The notes under the pieces are model-generated. The model had not been told where the DNA came from, ran no database searches, and was given only the letters and a program-made list of their open reading frames with translations. Made by a program: the position numbers and the translations under genes. Below, piece by piece: positions 45,386 through 56,166 of a stretch of 64,000 nucleotides of DNA (position 1 is its first letter; every line of letters starts with the position of its first letter). The DNA comes from Guillardia theta CCMP2712 (Eukaryota > Cryptophyceae > Pyrenomonadales > Geminigeraceae). The stretch is from assembly GCF_000315625.1 (NCBI RefSeq), contig NW_005434673.1, positions 523,136 through 587,135 on the forward strand, in the 5' to 3' direction.

Positions 45386-45657
45386 TTGGTCGTACCTCCA
45401 TCCCCTGGAAATGCGCGGCTGAGGACCCCTCCCCCTTCATCGCTCCGCGGCTGAGGACCCCTCCCCCTTCATCGCTCCTCTTTGTACTGCCTCGCTCTCC
45501 TCCTCCTTCTGTGCTCATCACTCAGGCCAGCCCGGGCCGAGCAGCTCAGGCAAACCTGCCGCTTCGCCACATCATCTCATCGAGCAAGGGCTGCCACTTG
45601 CTTGCTTTCGTTGTCTGCTGGAGCACAAACTGAGCCCTCCCCACTTCACCATCCGTT
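45386..45657. repeat. Short direct repeat near the right arm
   Basis: A segment of about 32 bp, GGCTGAGGACCCCTCCCCCT followed by TCATCGCTCC, occurs twice in tandem at about 45418-45478. The rest joins the loop to the right arm. Confidence 0.7.
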
Positions 45658-46131
45658 TTGACGAGGATGACTGATCCCCATGCCCCCCACGACACTGAGC
45701 CCCTCGCTGCTATCTTCCCAAGGCGAAGCTTCGGCAACGAAGAAGTCAGGGCTGCCGTCCAGGTCTCCCTCCCCCAGATAGCCAAGCTCTTTCACCTCAA
45801 GCAGTCCGAGGCTGCCGACATCCTCGGCATCTCCCTGACAGCTCTCAAGAACACCTGCCGCAAGCTCGGCGTCAAGAAGTGGCCCTACGCCCGCAAGAGG
45901 TCGCTGTGCGATCTGGAGAAGCTGCAGGAGGAGTTCTTCATGGAGCTGGAAGGGAAGGCGAGAGAACGGGATGGGAGGGGCTCAGCAACGTCTCAGTCGC
46001 AGTCAGAGGATGGGAGGACGTCGAGCTCAGGGACGGGGGGGTACGAGAGCGAGGACTGGGAGAAGGCTTATGGGTCATCGCAGGAGGAGCTTTGGTGTGA
46101 AGCATACTATCACGTGACAGGCCGGATCTGA
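45658..46131 (+). CDS. RWP-RK transcription factor, right copy
   Basis: Intronless, 157 residues from the first ATG; the methionine that matches the left copy is at 45667, three codons in. The RWP-RK domain and C-terminal tail are identical in sequence to the left copy except for RRSFGNEEVRA in place of RRSIGNEEVRT. The gene is transcribed outward from the loop, so the two copies are divergent. Near-identity of both proteins, while the outer arm sequence has drifted, points to purifying selection or gene conversion over the coding part (inference). Each copy would have its promoter in unique loop DNA, so they could be expressed differently. Confidence 0.9.
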   Translation: MTRMTDPHAPHDTEPLAAIFPRRSFGNEEVRAAVQVSLPQIAKLFHLKQSEAADILGISLTALKNTCRKLGVKKWPYARKRSLCDLEKLQEEFFMELEGKARERDGRGSATSQSQSEDGRTSSSGTGGYESEDWEKAYGSSQEELWCEAYYHVTGRI

Positions 46132-46578
46132 TCGCGTTCGGTGGCACTACAAGTGTGAGACTGTGTACGCTGTGATGGTCGATGCTTTGATGAAGTTGTG
46201 GAGTGCTATTTCAAAGATAGCTCTGAGAAGACTCCAAGTCCGTGATGAAACAGCGGCTTCTGGAGACTCTGGCTGAGCTGTTCCGCAGTCCAACCAGGGA
46301 CTCAGGTGGGGGTACTTCAGGGTTCTGTTGTTCATCCGACGAACCTGGAAGTTTGAATTTGTTGCGAGTGATTCTTCCGGGCCGCTACCCGGAGCTCCTC
46401 TGCCGGGCTCCAAATAGAACTTCCGAACTCGGAAACTTGCCAGTCGTGTTCACGGTTGCAAGTTGAATCATTGTGTACTACAGTAACCGTAACTACTCAG
46501 TTGTTAAACTCAGTGCTGAGTGTAGATTGTCATCCCTTGAAGCAGCTTACTAGCCAGTAGGCTACTCTGAGCATCGGA
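45664..46578. repeat. Right arm of large inverted repeat
   Basis: Reverse complement of 42107-43034. Identity is very high from the RWP-RK start to about 46350. It falls with indels toward 46578, where the last shared motif is GCATCGGA (TCCGATGC at 42107). I could not find a clear target-site duplication outside the arms. Confidence 0.95.
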
Positions 46579-46629
46579 GCCTCAGCGGCTTCAGTACAAC
46601 GGCGGTTGACTCCACAGATGATTGTGACT

Positions 46630-47389
46630 CTCACTTACTGAGTGCCCCGGGCCCCGCCGGGGGGGCGGCGGCCGCGCCGCCCGGGCCCCGGGTTCCGGCG
46701 GCCACGACGGGGGACGGTGCCCGGCACCGTGGGCCGTGAGTCCCCCAGCGGCGTCAGTCACGCCGGTTGGAATTCCGAGTACGGTTGGCCCGGGCGGTGT
46801 CCGGCCCGTCACGCCGGGCTCACAGTGAGTCACGAGCGTGAGTGTCAATCGGATCATGATTGAATCGTGGCATCGCTTAGCCTGACTCTCAGTGACGGCC
46901 GGGCGGCCGCGGCGCCGGCCCGGCCCACGGCCCAACAGAGGCTACCAGAAAGTACTGGACAATGGCGGCGAGTCACACGTTGCGAACTTGGGCCAAGTTG
47001 AGCTCGGAAGTTCCGGCGGCCCGGTACCGTACTGTCGGAGCGGCGGCCCGGCGCGGGCCCGGGCCGGGCCGGGCCCGGTATGAGGGGAGATGAGGGACAG
47101 TCTGAGTCACATGACGGAAATAGGAAGATCGCGGGGATGCCGTTGGGGAGGGAGAGGGGGAGGGGGGGGAAGGGGGAGGAGCTGTGAGGATCGGGGAGGT
47201 TGAACCCTCAACATGTGCATGCGTTGAGTAGGGAGACATGCTGCTCTCCCTGAGGTCTCATCAGTGCTGCACTCGTTGACGGGGATGCAATCATGCCTTG
47301 GATTGAATGAGATTTTTGTGGTGGAAGCGTTGGAGTTGAGATGGCTGGTGTGATGGTGTTGGTCTCACTGGAAGCCTCTTCTGCCGCAG
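46630..47389. other. GC-rich island right of the inverted repeat, then purine tract
   Basis: Positions 46640-47085 are extremely GC-rich with GGCCCGG/CCGGGCC words, some nearly palindromic (GCCCGGGCCGGGCCGGGC near 47057-47074). Positions 47145-47180 are a GGGGGAGGGG run. No gene is supported before 47390. Confidence 0.55.
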
Positions 47390-50056
47390 ATGTCGGGAAG
47401 GGAAGAGGAGGAGCTCATGAAACACAGCAAGGAGCTGCTGTCCGGGGACAAGCTATCCCTTCTTGCGAACAGGCAGAAGCGTTCAGCCCAGGTTGACCCT
47501 TCTTCCGGCGTCGTCAGTCCATGTCAGCGCACTGACGGCGTGAGAGCAGGACCCCTCCGACGTTCACGGGGGAGGGAGCGGGAAACACGACGACATGTTG
47601 AGCAAGCTCCAGACTCTGTCGAACAAGCATGGAGGGAGCAGCGCCAGACATTCCTTTCAGGTGAACGAGAGTGAATGCGTTGAGCCCTCTGGCGTCCTGA
47701 CCGGTTGAAAGTCCCTGGACGAGCACGACAGGCTGTCTGTCAAGAGCGATGACACCGAAGACGGTCTCGAGGACAGCGAGGGTCGCAGGAGCAGGCCTTA
47801 CACTCAGGACTACCTTGACGTGACCAGGTCTGTCGACGTGGGTCGGTGCCGACGTGCCTGACGATGGTTGCCTGCTCGCAGCCTCAGCTCTGCCTCGCGG
47901 CGATCTGCTGCCCCGCACATCTTCAACATCTACGAGCAGATCTTCATCGATGGGACTGACGCAGCGCAGAAGCGCTTCCACGTGCCGGAGCTTCCCGAAG
48001 AGGTGAAGGAGACGAGTGGAGGATGTGGGGCAGGGCTGAGGCGATGGGGGGCGGGGATGGAATACAAGGATGCTGGAGTGATGAAATGAGGAGGGGGAGA
48101 GGGAGAGGGAGAGGGAAAAGGGGTGAGAGACTGTACAGGTCCAGTCGTCGATGAGGCCAACGAAGTACGACTTCGAGGCTGAGCTTGGGATCGTTGGGAC
48201 CAGAGTAGAAGCAACGCTGTACATAGCAGAGGTAAACAACAACGTCCTGTCCTCCCTGAGTCTAACGCCTCCTTGTTTCCTGCTTCTCTATCCTCGCCTC
48301 CATTCCTCCCCTCCGACAAACGAATACTTCCCCTCCTGTCTTCCCGTCCTCCTCCTCCCTCTCCGCTCCGTTCCTTAATGGCCTACTGCAGTCTTGGGAT
48401 CATCTCACGGCGGGGAAAGGAGACAAGAGCATGATAGAGAAGCAGGTTGACCTGGAGGCAGTCAACGCTTCCTGTTGGTGAATGGAGGTGTGCAGGTCGT
48501 GGCGGATCTTGCCGTCTCCTTAAGGACAGACAAGTCGAGGCTTCGAGTCGCCGATGTCAGGCCCTCCAAGGACAAGAAAGGCGTCGAAGTCTCCATCCTC
48601 ATCATGCCCAGCGTGGAGGAGGACGAGCACGACGCTGTACAGGTGCACTGCCCTCCGACTTGATGCCGGGAGGAGGGGGAGGACTGAAGAGGTCGATCAG
48701 ATCGGAGAGCGTCTACAGCAGGAGTCTCAAGCTCCAAACAGCATCTTGCGCTCCATGAATTCAACGCGTCGACTGGTCCGAGTGAGCACCAGGGAGGTTA
48801 GTGCGCGAGAGCTGAGGGGAGGAGGACTCATCAGTGACTTGGCCGATGCAGATCAAGGCTGCTGGGAGTGCGGGGGCGGAGTCGATTGCAGGAGGATACC
48901 CGTCGCTGCTGCGGTCGGGGGTTGTGATGGACGACAGGAGCGTACGACCCTCCTTGTCGGCTGTGCATGGCCAAGTGCCGACGGAGCTGAGGGTGGGGAA
49001 CGACAAGTACGCGTCTAAGGTGCTGCGAAGAGGAGGAGGCATTGAGGGAGCGCAAGGGAGATCGAAGAAGGGGGGAGGCAGAGGAGAGAGGAGAGGGGAG
49101 GAGAGGAGAGGAGAGGAGAGGGGAGGAGGGAGGAAGGAGAAGAGAAAGAAAAGATAGAGGAGAGGAAGGGGAGAAGGAGGACAGCTGATGGAAGGAGAAG
49201 GAGAGGAGGGCGAATGCAAGGGAAGGGAGGGAGACTGAAGAGTAGAGCACGGGAGGGGGTCTGAAGGAAGGGCAATGTAGAGACAGGAGCTCACGGCCCT
49301 CTCCCTGCAGGAGTATCTGGATTGGCAGCAGCGGGAGCGGGAGGAGGTGCAGCAGGTGACGAGGCGCTCGATCGGCTTGCTCACTTCCTTGACTTCCCCA
49401 ATCAGATCCAGCAGGCGCGGACAGCACAGGACGGTTTCTGGGTCGACGTGGAGGCAGGAAACCAGGTAGGAATTCCCCGCTCGTCGTCTCCTTCCCTCCC
49501 CTTCTCCAGCCCCCAATCCCTTCCTTTCCCCTTCCCCTTCCCCTTCCCTTCCCCTTCCCTCTCCTCCCCTCCCCTCCCTCCCCTTCCCTTCCTTTTCCTC
49601 CCCTTCCGTGTCCTGTCCTTCTCCCTGTCTCTTGCTCTGCCTTCCTCCTCCCGTTTCCTCCCTCAGTGACTTCGATGTCCTGCTGCACGATCTTCCTCGA
49701 CCTGACACAGTCTGCAGCAGGAAAAGAGACAAACTTACGGAACTTTCCGCCAGAAGGGCGAAGGGAGGAAGGTATGTTTCCACCAGCCCTCTTCTTCGTC
49801 TTCGTTCTCGCCCTCGCCCCCCTCCCCCTCGTCCTCATCCTCGCCCCCCTCCATCTCCTTCTCCTCATCCTCGTCCTCCTCATTCACTAGCTCTCCCACA
49901 TTCCCTCCTTCCTCCTTCCTCCCCGCACCACCTCACCATTCCGTTCAGCTCCCCCCCTGGGTTTGGCAACTGCTCTCCCTCGCTGCCGTCATCGTCCTCT
50001 GCATGATCCTCTGCGCCATCTACGTTCGGTTTTTCCAGCACCGGGAGGGACGATAA
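47390..50056 (+). CDS. Protein with C-terminal transmembrane anchor, unknown
   Basis: About ten exons read: MSGREEEELMKHSKELLSGD with KLSLLANRQKRSAQ (47390-47489); GSGKHDDMLSKLQTLSNKHG; SLDEHDRLSVKSDDTEDGLE, DYLDVTR (about 47711-47825); LSSASRRSAAPHIFNIYEQI, KRFHVPELPEE; YDFEAELGIVGTRVEATLYI; SWDHLTAGKGDKSMIEKQ; VVADLAVSLRTDKSRLRVAD, KKGVEVSILIMPSVEEDEHD (about 48500-48640); IKAAGSAGAESIAGGYPSLL; and, before the stop at 50056, PPWVWQLLSLAAVIVLCMIL followed by CAIYVRFFQHREGR. The last exon is a single transmembrane helix with a short basic tail. That topology places most of the protein in the cytosol (tail-anchored type) unless an N-terminal signal was missed. I recognise no domain; the region near 48500-48640 looks like a beta-rich domain. 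Some middle exons are uncertain. Confidence 0.6.
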
Positions 50057-50322
50057 CGACCCGAGGAGAAGGAGAGGGAGGAGGATACGATCAGCATGTT
50101 AACGGGACGAGGAAGGGCATCCATAGAGACTAGAGGAGGAAGACGAAGAGGAGAAGCGAGTAGGGGGTGGACGGGAGAAGAAGAAAGGGAAGGGAAGGGA
50201 AGAAGGAGAAGCGACACTGGAAGGGGAAAAAAGGTAGAGGCGATTTCCTTCCCTCCCCTTGTTGTCCGTTTGTAGATAATTTATTTTTGTTGTTCCTTCT
50301 TTCCTTACAGCTACTAGTTTAA

Positions 50323-52598
50323 CTATGAGACAAGCCCTTCTCTCCCTCCCCTGGCTTTAAGCTCCTCCCTGTGCGGCTGCTCCTCCAGCTGGGCCGTTCG
50401 TCCCCACAGCTCCTGTGCTGACGTCAGCCGCAGCACAGCAAGAAGGAAGGAGAAGGTCGAGGAGACATCCTTGTGACAACCGAAGGGGGGGGGAGGGATA
50501 TCATTCAAGGAAGGAGTGGAGTGGAAGGAGGAGAGACAGGAGCAGCACAGGTGTGCTGAGTAGAGCAGGTGGAGTTTGTTCACCTTGCGGTCCTGGGGCA
50601 CCCGGAGCTCCATGTGNNNNNNNNNNNNNNNNNNNNNNNNNNNNNNNNNNNNNNNNNNNNNNNNNNNNNNNNNNNNNNNNNNNNNNNNNNNNNNNNNNNN
50701 NNNNNNNNNNNNNNNNAGGGGGGAGGGGAAAGAGGGAGAGCGTGAGAGGGGGATGGGTACCGGGGTGGAAGGGAGTTTGGAAGGGGAAGGGAGGGAGGGA
50801 GGGAGGTTGGCAACTGACTCTCACCTCCAGGGACTCCTGCTGTGCCTTCTGGCCCATGAGGACCCGCCAGTCCGTTGTTGCCTTGCACACCAACCGTTCC
50901 TGTAGGAAGCAACCGAGATCAGCGAAGTTGGCAGGAAGACGACGACGAGGAGGAGGAGGAGGAAAAGAATGATCAGCTGTAGTGGCAAGATGCGTTGGGT
51001 GGGAGAGTTGGGGGGGTGGGGGGGGGGGGGGGGAAAGGAGGAGGAGGAGGAAGGATGATATTGAGGGACCTGCTACTCCGTTGATTCCGTGAATTCCTGA
51101 GTTACCCACAAGGCCATCGGCACCTGCAGGCAGACGACAACGATCACAAAGAGTCGAAAGCCAAGCACAGAAAGGAAACGACAGCATGGACCTCCTCCTG
51201 GCAAGCTGTCTTCTCACCCTTCCCCCTTCCCCCTTCTCATCATACCTCGGGGCCCAGTCTCTCCGTACTTGCCAGGCCGTCCAGGCATCCCCTGAACTCC
51301 AGGAGTGCCGGCGACGCCCGGCGCGCCATGTGCTCCTTCAAGGCCCATGTGCCCCTCCTGTCCTTGGACTCCCATAGGGCCTGTAAAGGAGGAGAATGAG
51401 GAGTCGGAAAGATGAGGGAGAGGCAGAAGGGAGGAAGCGGAAGAGGCAAAGGGAGCAGGGAAAGGAAGTGAGATGAGGACGAGGAGGAGGAAAAGAGAAA
51501 GGGAAGGGGAGGAGGAGGCAGGAACTTGAAAGGGCTGAAAGTGTGAGCTGCTAAGTGGAGGATGGGACGAAGAGTTCTTGCAACGGGTGCCGACTTACCG
51601 GGAGGACCATGAAGACCAACAAAGCCGATGGGGCCCTGCAGCACAGAGACGATCCGACGTGAGAAAACAGTCATGGGATACAAGGAGGAGGAGGCGGCGA
51701 GCTAGCAAACAAACGAAGGAAAGAAGGAGGGATATTTCAGCAGCAGCAGCGGGAGGACGAGCATCGGCAGGTAGAGGAGGCAGGCAAAGAAAACTGCCAG
51801 CTGCATCACCTGCGGTCCCACGGGTCCACGAGGTCCGTAGACATTCAGACCAGGAGCCCCTTGCATGCCTCTATGCCCAGTCTCTCCCTTGATCCCCTGC
51901 AGCCCTTGCAGGCCGTGTGCCCCGGCAAGGCCCGGCAAACCTGCCGGTCCCTCCCTACCTCGAGCCAGTCAGTCGTGAACCTCGCCCACTCCTCTTCCAT
52001 CCCACCTGCCCGGCGGCCCCTGCTGACCGGCTGGGCCGATCTCGCCGCTCATCCCGGGCTCGCCGCGTCTTCCCTCCCTCCCTTCGGGTCCCTGAAGGCC
52101 CTCGGGCCCCATATGGCCCATCCCTCCTCTCGCTCCCATCAGCCCAGGCATGCCCCGGGCGCCCACGAAGCCCACGGGGCCCCGGGGACCGACGGGCCCA
52201 GGCTTGCTGAGGAAGATCTTGATGGCTGAAGAGAGATCATCCATGTTGGAGGAAGCCGTTCTTATGGCGTTGAAGTCCTCGTGCTGCTGCATCCAGCCCT
52301 TCCTCATCGCCCTGGACCAGCGGCCAGTATCTGTGTCGAGGCTCTTCACCTCGTCACTCAGTCTCCCAATCTTGTTCTGCAGGCTCGTCGTCACGAGGTC
52401 CGAACAGTCCGGGGTCAGGCAGCCGCCCGGTATGCCTAGTCTCACGCTGTCCCGTGAGGTCTTGGAGGAAACCAGGTACACACTGACGAGCAGGAGGGAC
52501 AGCAAGCAGCCTGTGAGGAGCATGGAGCGAAGAGGCGAACCCTTGCGACAGGTTCCAGGTTGTCGTTCAGGCAGCAGCGGAGTTCGACTTGCTGCCAT
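50323..52598 (-). CDS. Membrane-anchored collagen-like protein 1 (contains assembly gap)
   Basis: The start at 52598 gives a short basic N-terminus, a signal-anchor helix ([20 protein letters not shown]), a helical stalk with [20 protein letters not shown], and then Gly-X-Y repeats: [50 protein letters not shown]. Further exons on the same strand add [84 protein letters not shown], and, beyond the gap, [12 protein letters not shown] plausible last exon ends GGREGLVS at 50323. This is the type-II membrane collagen layout (cytosolic tail, one helix, stalk, triple helix). Exons are small and separated by purine-rich introns. The 100-N gap at 50617-50716 lies inside the gene. Confidence 0.85.
50617..50716. 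other. Assembly gap (100 N)
   Basis: Exactly 100 unknown bases. They interrupt the 3' part of collagen-like gene 1, between [13 protein letters not shown]-type exons and [11 protein letters not shown]. The round number suggests a placeholder of unknown true length. Confidence 1.
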
Positions 52599-53463
52599 TG
52601 CAGCTGCTGGTCCTTCGGTCGGCGTGACTGCTAGGGGAGGGGTCAGAGCCGTCTACAAGTTTTGTTCGAGAAAATTCAAGATGAGAGCACTGCTCGATCG
52701 TGAGGAGAAGACAAAGACCACGAAGAGGAGGAAAGGACTTGTTTCGACTCAGCACTCACAGTATCTGCCCACATCACACGGATACAAGGTTCATCGGACA
52801 GATGAGCTCGTGCAGAACAATAAGAGCCGCAAGGTACCAACGACGTGAGTGGAGAAATGAAACTTGAGCATGTCAGAGGCTACGCTACGAATGCACATGG
52901 AGATGTCGAGGGGAACAGGGTGGCGATGAATCAGCAAGTGGAACAACATGGAGGAATGGAAGAGAGTTAGAGGCCGACAACTGCCGTGTGTCAGAGGCAA
53001 AGAAGATCAAGAAGGTGAAAGTTGAACGCAGGAGGAGCAGGGGGAGCAGGAGGAGCAGGGGGAGCAGGGGGAGCAGGAGGAGCAGGGGGAGCAGGAGGAG
53101 CAGGGGGAGCAGGGGGAGCAGGGGGAGCAGGAGGAGCAGCCAGCACTCCGCAGCTGCGGCAGCATGAAGGGTCGCGATGTAAGCGGAGTGGGTCCGCCTC
53201 AGTACACTTTGTGAAACTAGCTGGTGTATCGGGCGCCTGCATGTGATCCGCCGTCGCCAAATAGCCTGATGACAGGGCCGGGCAGTCTCAGTCAACCGTT
53301 GAACGATCAGATGATTTTGAGTAGATGTCAGAGAAGATGGGATCACTGATGATTGGAGGCGTGGGAAGATTGACGGACAATTTCTGTGGATTTAAGATTT
53401 ATCGTGTCACTGTCAGCCTGTTTGAAGTTTCTGAGCAGAGGCGGCAACTGACAGGAAGTAATC
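52599..53463. repeat. Spacer between collagen genes with GGAGCA/GGGGGAGCA array
   Basis: Positions 53030-53145 are a tandem GGAGCAGGGG/GGAGCAGGA array with 9-base periodicity that is open as poly-(Gly-Gly-Ala) forward and Pro-Pro-Ala in reverse. No real gene is supported; the rest is unremarkable. Confidence 0.7.
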
Positions 53464-55303
53464 TTAAGCTGCCAACGCCTTCACTATGCTTGCAATGTAT
53501 GTATGTCCGAGCGCTCCCTGCGCTCCCTGAGCTCCCTGAGCCCCATGAGCTCCTCCGCTTGAGCCCACGGCACCGGGAGGGCCTGGACTTCCAGGCGCAC
53601 CAGAAGCTCCTGCACCAGCATCAGGTCAGCGTCTGACGGCACGTGAAGTATCTCGATCAGCACCTCCTGGTCCATCCACTCCTCTTGCTCCAGCTGTTCC
53701 AGGCTGTCCAGGAGAGCCCGTTACACCAGTGGCTCCGGCTGTTCCGATAATTCCCATAGGACCTGACGCAGAAGCGTGAGAACCGACGAACATCGGGGAA
53801 TGCAAGTCATTTACCCGACAATCCGTTGTTGCCCTGGATTCCGACAGTTCCTGCACAGTCAAAAGCATGAGGGGGAGCAAGCACTCGCCAGCAAGGGCTG
53901 GTTCCAACCGACCTGCTACACCCGGGGGACCTGGCATTCCATGTTCGCCAACGATACCGTCCATACCTGTTGAAGTAGACCATCACTACAGGGCTACTCC
54001 CCTCTCTCAGCGAATAACCTCTCTGCCCGGGCATGCCTGGGATCCCTCTTCTTCCAGGAATTCCTTGTATTCCTGGCTGACCCGGATATCTATTAAAGGG
54101 TTGTCATTGTCACGGACAGTGGTGAGGTACTGGAGCTCACCCCATATTTCCACGGGGTCCACGCAGACCCACATGACCCTCTTTGCCGGGAGGCCCTCGC
54201 AGCCCGGGCATGCCTGAGGGACCCTGGAAGCCCATCGGGCCCTGATCATGGCTGTCATTCACCGGACCGATGCTGGGGGTAGGGGGGGATGTACCATGTG
54301 GCCTTCTGGTCCTCGTGGGCCGATCACAGTCTTTCCTGCCGGTCCGCGATGTCCACGAGCTCCTGTGGGCCCCTTCCTGCCCCGCTGCCAACCGAACAAT
54401 CACAATCCGCCATGCGGCACCGCGACCACTCCTCACCCTGCCCTCCAGCCCGGGGACGCCAGAGATTCCTTGCGGACCTGGAAGCGAGAGGTCAGGCAAG
54501 CCGGTCGGATCCCTCTCCCACTGCCAACACCTGCTCTCCCATCCCTTCAAAGGAAAGCAAGTCAGTCACTCAATCTTCCAACAAGATTCGAAGGAGCTAC
54601 ATACCTTCCTGGGGGACCCTGCGGCCCCTGGGGCCCGATCTCTCCACTCATTCCCATCTGTCCTCTCCTCCCTGACAGAGGGTAAGCAAGCCTTCATCAG
54701 CTTCGCTGTCATTACCTTCAAGTCCTTGCCGCCCTTGCTTTCCTTCGTAACCTACCGGGCCCATAGGCCCTCTGGCCCCAATCACCCCAAAATTGCCCTG
54801 TCACATCTTTCAGTGCGGAACACAAGCAGGAGGATCTTGCACCCTTGCACCCTGGTAGCCTGGCAGACCCCGAGGACCGACGGGACCTGTGCGAGCGCAC
54901 GAATAACGTTTGAGTGAGAGGTGGCCAGGCAAACTGCGAACAAGACCAAACCTGGAGTCTTCAAAAACCTCTCAGCATTCTCCTCCGCACCATCCACCTC
55001 GCGGCTGATGTCTGTCAAGGTCCCTAGACTGAGCTTCTCCTTCTTTGCCTTCTTCGCAACCGCTTCCTGCCAGTCGGACGCGCTCTCCTTCAGAGCCTCC
55101 AGGTTTCCCTTGAGCTTCTCCACAAGGTCCCTCAGCTTCTGGACATCGCCGCCGGGGTATTCTTGTGGCGCGTCCGACAGGAACGAGGCGCTGTCCTCGC
55201 TCCTCAGATCCGACATGGCGACCAGGCACACCATCGCCGCCACCACGAGGGCCGCGGACATCGCCGGCAGCCTCCACCCGCCTCGCTCCCTCCCCTTCGC
55301 CAT
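53464..55303 (-). CDS. Membrane-anchored collagen-like protein 2
   Basis: The start at 55303 gives a short basic N-terminus and a signal anchor (MSAALVVAAMVCLVAM), then a charged helical stalk, VQKLRDLVEKLKGNLEALKE. Collagen exons follow: GPVGPRGLPGYQGAR, GVIGARGPMGPVG, GEIGPQGPQGPPG, GPQGISGVPGLEG, GPTGARGHRGPAGK, GFQGPSGMPGLRGPPGKEG, GIQGIPGRRGIPGMPGQRG, GEHGMPGPPGVAG, GTVGIQGNNGLSG, GIIGTAGATGVTGSPGQPGT. The last exon reads GASGAPGSPGPPGAVGSSGG and AHGAQGAQGAQGALG, ending HTYIASIVKALAA, stop at 53464. It shares the block GTVG-[V/I]-QGNNGL with collagen-like protein 1, so the two are tandem paralogues. The start lies about 110-150 bp from the divergent tetraspanin-like gene. A triple-helical surface or matrix protein is the likely role (inference). 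Confidence 0.88.
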
Positions 55304-55410
55304 GGATGCGAAAGGACACGCAGGGGGCAGCGAAAGCCCAATAGGAACAGTCCGATCTAGGCGAAGCTTGCTGCCCTCGCTATAAGTGTTTTATATCATA
55401 AAACCTTTTT
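55304..55410. promoter_or_regulatory. Divergent intergenic region with AT-rich core
   Basis: Only 107 bp separate the start of collagen-like gene 2 from the first ATG of the tetraspanin-like gene. The core around 55380-55415 contains TATAAGTG, TTTTATATCATAAAACC and a short inverted ATAAAA/TTTTAT, which is a plausible shared TATA-type promoter. No other motif is recognised. Confidence 0.4.
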
Positions 55411-56166
55411 ATGGGTAAAACATTCCTTCTTCGCCCTTATTCCCCCGCAGGCATGGGCGGGGAGGAGGAGCAGGGGAGGCCGGGGTGCATGGACCGCACG
55501 TTCGCCAGAGGCTTCTTCATCCGATGCACCTCCATCTTCGGCATCATCATCAACTACCTGCTCTTCGTCATGGGGTTCGTCATCACTGCCTACGGCCTGC
55601 GCCTTGGCAGCCAGGAGCGGGAGCAGATGACTTTCCTCTCGCAGCAGTCTCAGAATGCAACGCTGCAGGAGGAGCTCTTCAACTCCATCAACAACCTGTC
55701 AGGACTCACTGTCGGTCTCGCCGTGATAGGCATCCTCTCCATCTTCGTGGCGACCCTGGGCATGTGCGGGTCCGTGAGAGGCTCCAGCAGCTGCCTGCAG
55801 TGCTATTCGGTGGTGCTGGTGATCATGCTTGTGTCTCAAGCTGCGATTGTTGGCCTGCTCTCTACTCGTGTCGCTGATCTTGATCAGTCTGCCAAGGAGG
55901 TCATCAAGTCCAGCGCAGCAGCCAGGAACCTGGTGAAGCAGAGCGGGCAGCAGGCCCTGTACTTTGGGGTCCTCGCCTTCGGGGTAGAGTTCGTGGGGTT
56001 CATCTTTGCGCTGCTGGCCCGAGCGGCGCTGAATCGGAAGAAGCGGGAGGAGGAGTGGAACATGGACCTGGGAGAGCTAAAGTCGATCGGAGACATCAGG
56101 TCCAACGTAAGCGACCACTTCAAGAAGTCCAAGCACAAGAGCAACGCCATCCGCCTCGAGGACTGA
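55411..56166 (+). CDS. Tetraspanin-like four-helix membrane protein
   Basis: A single frame of 251 residues; the ATG at 55453 (MGGEEEQGRP) is an alternative start. Four hydrophobic segments are visible: IFGIIINYLLFVMGFVITAY, LTVGLAVIGILSIFVATLGM, YSVVLVIMLVSQAAIVGLLS and GVLAFGVEFVGFIFALLARA. The end of helix 2 runs into CGSVRGSSSCLQC, matching the tetraspanin 'G..GCCGA.RES.C' junction. The extracellular loop between helices 3 and 4 is short (about 35 residues) and lacks the CCG motif, so this is a divergent or minimal tetraspanin. The cytosolic C-terminus is basic, with DHFKKSKHKSN. Tetraspanins organise membrane microdomains with surface partners. Its divergent pairing with a collagen-like surface protein may be meaningful but is only an inference. 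Confidence 0.6.
   Translation: MGKTFLLRPYSPAGMGGEEEQGRPGCMDRTFARGFFIRCTSIFGIIINYLLFVMGFVITAYGLRLGSQEREQMTFLSQQSQNATLQEELFNSINNLSGLTVGLAVIGILSIFVATLGMCGSVRGSSSCLQCYSVVLVIMLVSQAAIVGLLSTRVADLDQSAKEVIKSSAAARNLVKQSGQQALYFGVLAFGVEFVGFIFALLARAALNRKKREEEWNMDLGELKSIGDIRSNVSDHFKKSKHKSNAIRLED

Noticed and set aside
42107-46578. Classic DNA transposon with terminal inverted repeats
   Set aside because: No transposase gene, no clear target-site duplication, and the arms contain the genes rather than flanking them; an inverted duplication fits better, though a non-autonomous element is not excluded.
53022-53246. Poly-(Gly-Gly-Ala) forward and Pro-Pro-Ala reverse frames between the collagen genes
   Set aside because: Produced by a simple GGAGCA-type array and not linked by splicing to either collagen gene; the glycine spacing is not a genuine Gly-X-Y series there.
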